From Antarcticimicrobium luteum (GTDB taxonomy: Bacteria > Pseudomonadota > Alphaproteobacteria > Rhodobacterales > Rhodobacteraceae), in the NCBI RefSeq assembly GCF_004358185.1, contig NZ_SMUV01000068.1, positions 62,001 to 126,000 on the forward strand: a stretch of DNA of 64,000 bases, given 5' to 3'. Both the position numbers and the translations under genes were made by a program. The notes beneath the pieces are model-generated. The model saw nothing but the letters and a program-made list of their open reading frames with translations, ran no database searches and was not told the DNA's origin. Shown one piece after another: positions 61,440 to 64,000 of the stretch (within the stretch, counting starts at the first letter, position 1; the number at the start of each line of letters is the position of its first letter).

Positions 61440-63212
61440 TCATTCGGTGGCCGAGACGGCGACGGTGTCGCGATCCTCGGAAGGTCGGGCGCCGCGAATC
61501 GCGGCCAGCAGGATGGGCAGGCGCGGACGCCCGACGATTGTTTTCAGCCCGGCACGAAGGCCGGCGGCGATCCCCTTGTCGTCGGCCAATGCGCCGCCCC
61601 CGGCGATGTCGATGCCGGTAAGCAGCCGCGGCAGGTTTTCGATTTCGCTGCCGCCCTCGACGCGGTTGAGGTCCAGCGCCCCGCCGAGGGCGTCTTCGGG
61701 CAGGATCACTTTCACCGGGCTCAGCCGTTCGGCGATGCGGGTCAGGCGAACCAGGCCGGACAGGGCCGTCTCGTCCGGTTCCTGCACCGGCAGTTCGCCG
61801 TCGAAAATCAGCCCGCCGCTGCCGTCGACGGTGACCTTGCGCCCGGCCAGCGCGGTCACCGACCCCTCGCCACAGCCCGTCACGCAGGGCACACCAAGCG
61901 CCCGGCTGACCACGGCGGCATGGCTGGTCGAGCCGCCCCGTTCCGTCACCACCGCCAGGGCGGCGATCATGCCGTGCAGATCGTCAGGACTCGTCGTGGC
62001 GCGGGCAAGGATCACCGCCTCGCCGTTCTTCGCGCGCCGCTCGGCCTCGTCGCTGTCCGTCACCACGGTGCCGATGCCGATGCCCGGCGATGCCGCCTCC
62101 CCCCGGGCAAGTTGCTTCGCCCGGGCCGAGGCGCCTTCGGGCAGGCGGGGGGCCAGCAGGCTCCGCACCTGGTCCGGCGTGATGCGGGACAGTGCGGTTT
62201 TTTCGTCGATCGTGCCCTCGTCAAGCATGTCGCAGATGATCTTGAGCGCCGCCTCTGGCGCGCGCTTGGCGGCGCGGGCCTGCAACAGGTAGAGTGTGCC
62301 GTTTTGCACGGTGAACTCGATGTCCTGAACGTCGCGGTTTTCGATCTCCAGCATTCGGGCGGCTCGCAGCAGGGCGTCATGCGCCTCCGGCAGCGCGTCC
62401 AGCATCGTGTCCAGCCGCTGCGGGGTGAACTTGCCCGAAACCACATCCTCGCCCTGCGCGTTTGCCAGAAACTCGCCATATACAGTGGGCTCGCCATCAA
62501 TCGGGTTGCGGGAGAACATCACCCCAGTGCCCGAAGTGCCGCCCATATTGCCAAATACCATGGCCTGAACCACCACGGCGGTTCCCAGATCGTCGGGGAT
62601 GTCGTGATGCTTGCGATAGCGTTTGGCGCGGCGGGAATCCCAGCTGTCGAACACCGCGCGGACCGCCGCGTGCAGACGATCCGCCGGATCGGCGGGCAGA
62701 GTGCGCCCGCTGGCGGTCTCGATCCGCGCCGCCCAGTCCTGCGCGGTCTCGTCGTTCGAAAACTCACCGGCCTCGGTCTTGAGAACGATATGGGCATAAA
62801 GCTCATGGAACCGCCGGTGGGTGTCGCGGGCAAAAACGGGGTCACCGCATTCCTCGGCCAGGGCCGTTTCGGTGTCCGGCGTGATCCCCATGTTCAGCAC
62901 GGTGTCCATCATGCCCGGCATCGAAATCGCGGCCCCGGAGCGGACCGAGACCAGCAGCGGCGACGGTCCCCTGCCATAGGTGCGCCCGGTTTGTTGCTCA
63001 AGCCAGGCGATGCCGTCCGCGATCTCGGCCTCGAGCCCTTCGGGATAGTCCTTGGAGCCGCGATAGGCGGTACAGGCTTCGGTTGTGATGACAAAGGCGG
63101 GCGGCACGGTCAGGCCAAGCGCGGCCATGCGGGCAACCGACCAGCCCTTGCCGCCGATCAGGGTTTTTTCGGGCAGGTGCGAGCCATCGAGTTTCAGGGT
63201 CCAGCGGGTCAT
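61440..63212 (-). CDS. PPDK/PEP-synthase-like phosphotransferase lacking the pyruvate-binding barrel
   Basis: A 590-residue relative of pyruvate phosphate dikinase. The ATP-grasp domain covers about 10-330 (GGKGWSVARM, SVRSGAAISMPGMMDT, LLQARAAKR). The swivelling phosphohistidine domain follows, with His431 in GGSTSHAAVVSRALGVP. The C-terminal PEP/pyruvate TIM barrel of full-length enzymes (about 880 residues) is missing; the last 130 residues are unlike it. It can therefore load phosphate from ATP but must use another acceptor, presumably presented by the 201-residue protein upstream. A closely analogous pair, HpeHI, phosphorylates 4-hydroxyacetophenones. Alternative: a phenylphosphate-synthase-like function. 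Confidence 0.8.
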   Translation of the reverse strand: MTRWTLKLDGSHLPEKTLIGGKGWSVARMAALGLTVPPAFVITTEACTAYRGSKDYPEGLEAEIADGIAWLEQQTGRTYGRGPSPLLVSVRSGAAISMPGMMDTVLNMGITPDTETALAEECGDPVFARDTHRRFHELYAHIVLKTEAGEFSNDETAQDWAARIETASGRTLPADPADRLHAAVRAVFDSWDSRRAKRYRKHHDIPDDLGTAVVVQAMVFGNMGGTSGTGVMFSRNPIDGEPTVYGEFLANAQGEDVVSGKFTPQRLDTMLDALPEAHDALLRAARMLEIENRDVQDIEFTVQNGTLYLLQARAAKRAPEAALKIICDMLDEGTIDEKTALSRITPDQVRSLLAPRLPEGASARAKQLARGEAASPGIGIGTVVTDSDEAERRAKNGEAVILARATTSPDDLHGMIAALAVVTERGGSTSHAAVVSRALGVPCVTGCGEGSVTALAGRKVTVDGSGGLIFDGELPVQEPDETALSGLVRLTRIAERLSPVKVILPEDALGGALDLNRVEGGSEIENLPRLLTGIDIAGGGALADDKGIAAGLRAGLKTIVGRPRLPILLAAIRGARPSEDRDTVAVSATE

Positions 63213-63216
63213 CGGC

Positions 63217-63822
63217 CTACTCCAAACGCTCGCGCCCGAGAACGCGGATCAGATCTTCGTGCATTTCGAACCAGGCGGTGTGGTAGCTCATGCATTTCGC
63301 GTCCGAGACCCACTCCACATCGCCATCCTCGGCCTTTTCCAGCGCGGTCAGCAGCAGATCCTTCCAGACCGAAAGCCGGGGCAGACCCGCGGCCAGCCGG
63401 TCAAGGATCGGTTCGGCGCGTTCATGCAGATCGCCCAGCCTGTCGATGATCCGGGCGTCATGGTCGGGGTCGGAGTGATCGTTGGGCATGGACTGCCCGC
63501 CGACCTCGATCGTCTGCCATTCCGTGATCAGCGATTTGAGCTGTTCGTTGATGCGCTCAAAATCATCATAGGTTGCCTGAAAGGCCGCATCCGCGCGTTC
63601 ATCCGCGAAATCCCGGGAATAGGCCGATTTCAGCGCGATCTGCGCGGTCGGGGTGAGCATGTATTTCTCACCGGATTTCATCGCACGTCCGCTGGTCACG
63701 GCCGCCGACAGATGTGTTTCTACGGCTTCCTCGGACAGGCCGGTGATCCGGGCGACCTCAGCGGCGCTGCCGTGTTTTTTGATCGCCAGCCCGTGCAGAG
63801 CCAGTTGCGGTGCTTTCATCAT
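63217..63822 (-). CDS. 201-residue partner protein of the PPDK-like phosphotransferase
   Basis: A 201-residue soluble protein without signal or membrane segments. Residues 1-65 resemble a winged-helix fold (EVARITGLSEEAVETHLSAA). The rest is mainly helical with a conserved-looking DLHERAEPILDRL and a HTAWFEMHEDL stretch containing several His, Glu and Asp residues. The ATG at 63822 overlaps the ligase stop as ATGA and has AAGGAG upstream; a second ATG follows directly. It is four bases from the phosphotransferase, so the two probably form one enzyme, as small partner proteins do with PPDK-like subunits in hydroxyacetophenone degradation. I do not recognise a catalytic motif. Confidence 0.65.
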   Translation of the reverse strand: MMKAPQLALHGLAIKKHGSAAEVARITGLSEEAVETHLSAAVTSGRAMKSGEKYMLTPTAQIALKSAYSRDFADERADAAFQATYDDFERINEQLKSLITEWQTIEVGGQSMPNDHSDPDHDARIIDRLGDLHERAEPILDRLAAGLPRLSVWKDLLLTALEKAEDGDVEWVSDAKCMSYHTAWFEMHEDLIRVLGRERLE

Positions 63823-64000
63823 TCGGACATCTCCTTTGATCTGGCGTGCGCGATCAGTTCGTCGCGCACCTTGCGGCGGAGAATTTTTCCCGCGCCGCTT
63901 TTGGGCAGGTCCGGCCAGACCTCGACGCCCTTGGGACATTTATGACCCGCCAGACGCCGTTTGGCGTGGGCCAGCACCGCGTCGGGATCAAGGCCCGCAG
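63819..64000 (-). CDS. AMP-forming acyl-CoA ligase, C-terminus (N-terminus outside window)
   Basis: The last 60 residues of an ANL-superfamily ligase. The conserved C-terminal segment KCPKGVEVWPDLPKSGAGKILRR contains the catalytic Lys used in adenylation. It is upstream of the 201-residue gene in the same operon, sharing ATGA. It probably activates the carboxylated product (a beta-keto acid such as aroylacetate) or an aromatic acid made by the pathway. The substrate-binding N-terminal domain lies beyond 64 kb. Confidence 0.85.
   Translation of the reverse strand, partial: AGLDPDAVLAHAKRRLAGHKCPKGVEVWPDLPKSGAGKILRRKVRDELIAHARSKEMSE

Noticed and set aside
61137-63449. 770-codon plus-strand frame opposite BCCP, the PPDK-like gene and the 201-residue gene
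   Set aside because: Antisense to genes with intact catalytic motifs and tight operon spacing.
1-64000. CRISPR arrays, tRNA or rRNA genes
   Set aside because: No regularly spaced direct repeats, cloverleaf-like sequences or rRNA signatures were seen by eye; a dedicated scan was not possible.

Overview
The window is GC-rich (roughly 60-65%) alphaproteobacterial DNA. It most resembles a marine Rhodobacterales/Roseobacter-type genome: TRAP transporters, a DmdC-type acyl-CoA dehydrogenase, a gentisate pathway without an isomerase gene, a complete hut cluster, and short intergenic gaps with many 1-4 bp start/stop overlaps. No rRNA or tRNA gene was seen. It reads as an accessory catabolic region in which several routes for plant- and lignin-derived aromatics sit side by side.

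Layout. 1-2.7 kb: a TRAP binding-protein fragment, an amidase and transposase debris. 2.8-7.1 kb: a hydroxycinnamate (ferulate/p-coumarate) operon of hydratase-lyase, ADP-forming CoA ligase and acyl-CoA dehydrogenase, read leftward from a sigma70-like promoter with a perfect 25-bp palindrome at its start. 7.3-19 kb: two gentisate-type modules (FAH-family hydrolase, bicupin dioxygenase, FAD monooxygenase) in mirror image, enclosing LysR, MarR and two IclR regulators plus a CoA-transferase and an HMG-CoA-lyase-like enzyme. 19.1-22.2 kb: a complete TRAP transporter. 22.4-27.7 kb: a large FAD hydroxylase, a one-domain VOC protein, an alpha/beta hydrolase and an aldehyde dehydrogenase. Palindromic AGAAC/GTTCT boxes occur at the promoters of the second gentisate module, the TRAP operon and this set.

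27.7-34.3 kb: a truncated IS6 transposase, an enoyl-CoA hydratase/DmdC-like pair with a divergent AraC regulator, and a ferric-reductase-like flavocytochrome. 34.3-41.8 kb: hutUGHI facing hutFC, with HutC-like operators between them. 41.8-47.6 kb: a MarR-controlled RND pump with two adaptor proteins. 47.7-50.7 kb: an orphan membrane histidine kinase and an IS6 element whose transposase carries one in-frame nonsense codon. 50.7-54.2 kb: pcaIJF with a divergent PcaR-type regulator (3-oxoadipate to succinyl-CoA and acetyl-CoA). 54.4-56.6 kb: a FabL-like SDR, a DUF3237 protein and a GntR regulator with a repeated promoter motif.

56.6-64 kb holds the most interesting system: a leftward operon of AMP-forming CoA ligase (cut by the window end), a 201-residue protein, a PPDK-like phosphotransferase lacking the C-terminal barrel, BCCP, biotin carboxylase, a carboxyltransferase, a thiolase and an EthD protein. 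The combination matches the phosphorylation-then-carboxylation logic of the Hpe/Acv pathway for hydroxyacetophenones such as acetovanillone. Here a ligase and thiolase would finish the job by CoA-dependent thiolysis. Together with the ferulate, gentisate and 3-oxoadipate genes, this suggests a lignin-monomer specialist.
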